Shown here piece after piece: positions 63,867 to 64,000 of a stretch of DNA of 64,000 nucleotides. A program made the translations under genes and the position numbers. Source of the DNA: Hymenobacter perfusus. GTDB taxonomy: Bacteria > Bacteroidota > Bacteroidia > Cytophagales > Hymenobacteraceae. The notes under the pieces were generated by a model. The model did not search any database and had not been told where the DNA came from. It was given only the letters and a program-made list of their open reading frames with translations. Every line of letters starts with the position of its first letter. Position 1 is the first letter of the stretch. The stretch is taken from contig NZ_RWIU01000005.1 of assembly GCF_003944765.1 (NCBI RefSeq), forward strand, positions 248,001 to 312,000, in the 5' to 3' direction.

Positions 63867-64000
63867 GGTGGGCAGGCCGGGCAGCAGCTGGGCTACCAAG
63901 GAAAGTACCGACTGGCTGCGGTACACCTTCTGGCCGGTCAGGGTGCTGAGGGTCACCGTGGCGGGCTGGGCCTCAGCGCCGGCGGGCAAAGCCACCAGCA
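63792..64000 (-). CDS. T9SS sorting-domain protein, C-terminal end only
   Basis: The frame is open to the window edge, so only the last ~69 codons are seen. They encode a type A sorting domain: LSTLTGQKVYRSQSV, LPGLPTLKAGVYVLRLTT and the basic end QRVVRR. The cargo part lies outside the window. The 3' end is duplicated at 62380. Confidence 0.85.
   Translation of the reverse strand, partial: LVALPAGAEAQPATVTLSTLTGQKVYRSQSVLSLVAQLLPGLPTLKAGVYVLRLTTATGSTAQRVVRR

Overview
The window looks like chromosome of a GC-rich member of the Bacteroidota, most likely Hymenobacter or a close relative. The evidence is a SusC/SusD pair, several C-terminal type IX secretion (T9SS) sorting domains, eukaryotic-type GlgB, DUF2059, DUF983 and DUF421 proteins, Bacteroidetes-type -7 elements (TAnnTTTG) before some genes, and GC-rich codon usage broken by a few AT-richer patches. 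The assignment rests on gene content and style, not on a marker gene. I see no rRNA, tRNA, CRISPR array or intact transposase.

Layout. 1-18 kb has an amino-sugar and cell-wall flavour: a NagZ-like GH3/beta-lactamase-type fusion cut by the window edge, two tandem NagX/HGSNAT-like membrane acyltransferases, a SusC-SusD-lipoprotein operon, a DUF187 glycoside hydrolase and a VanX-type D-Ala-D-Ala dipeptidase. An acyl-CoA synthetase lies among them. 18-23 kb holds a protein ending in an isolated TonB-receptor plug-like domain, a rhomboid protease that shares its N-terminal module, a T9SS cargo and an alpha/beta hydrolase. 23-29 kb is an alpha-glucan block: GH31, a glycosyltransferase that seems to lack its C-terminal half, and GlgB. 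A second GH13 enzyme lies at 49.6 kb.

29-41 kb starts with gamma-glutamyltransferase and an AT-rich 0.77-kb gap. Then come five co-directional genes: three tail-collar (Mdp-like) proteins, a formyltransferase and a 2029-residue multidomain T9SS protein. No other phage genes are present, so this looks like a cellular surface or adhesin locus. It is my main candidate for an under-described system.

41-60 kb is a mosaic of small operons: YceI, two AraC-type regulators, DUF983, a carboxylesterase, two stand-alone S12 serine hydrolases, a WG-repeat protein, a D-aminoacylase-like amidohydrolase, a divergent class D beta-lactamase, an aldo/keto reductase, a GNAT, DUF421 and a VOC protein. One gene here is interrupted by a single in-frame amber codon. 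60-64 kb has a SerB-SerA fusion for serine synthesis. It is followed by a lower-GC two-gene cassette (macro domain plus small secreted protein) lying between two 143-bp direct repeats of a T9SS-gene 3' end.

Intergenic regions carry several families of inverted-repeat elements. Family A is about 150-180 bp with a terminator-like core and appears in both orientations. Family B carries the arm GTCATTCCGAGC. Two further kinds are a nested MITE-like element and isolated palindromes. Some copies act as likely terminators between convergent genes, and others abut or extend coding regions.
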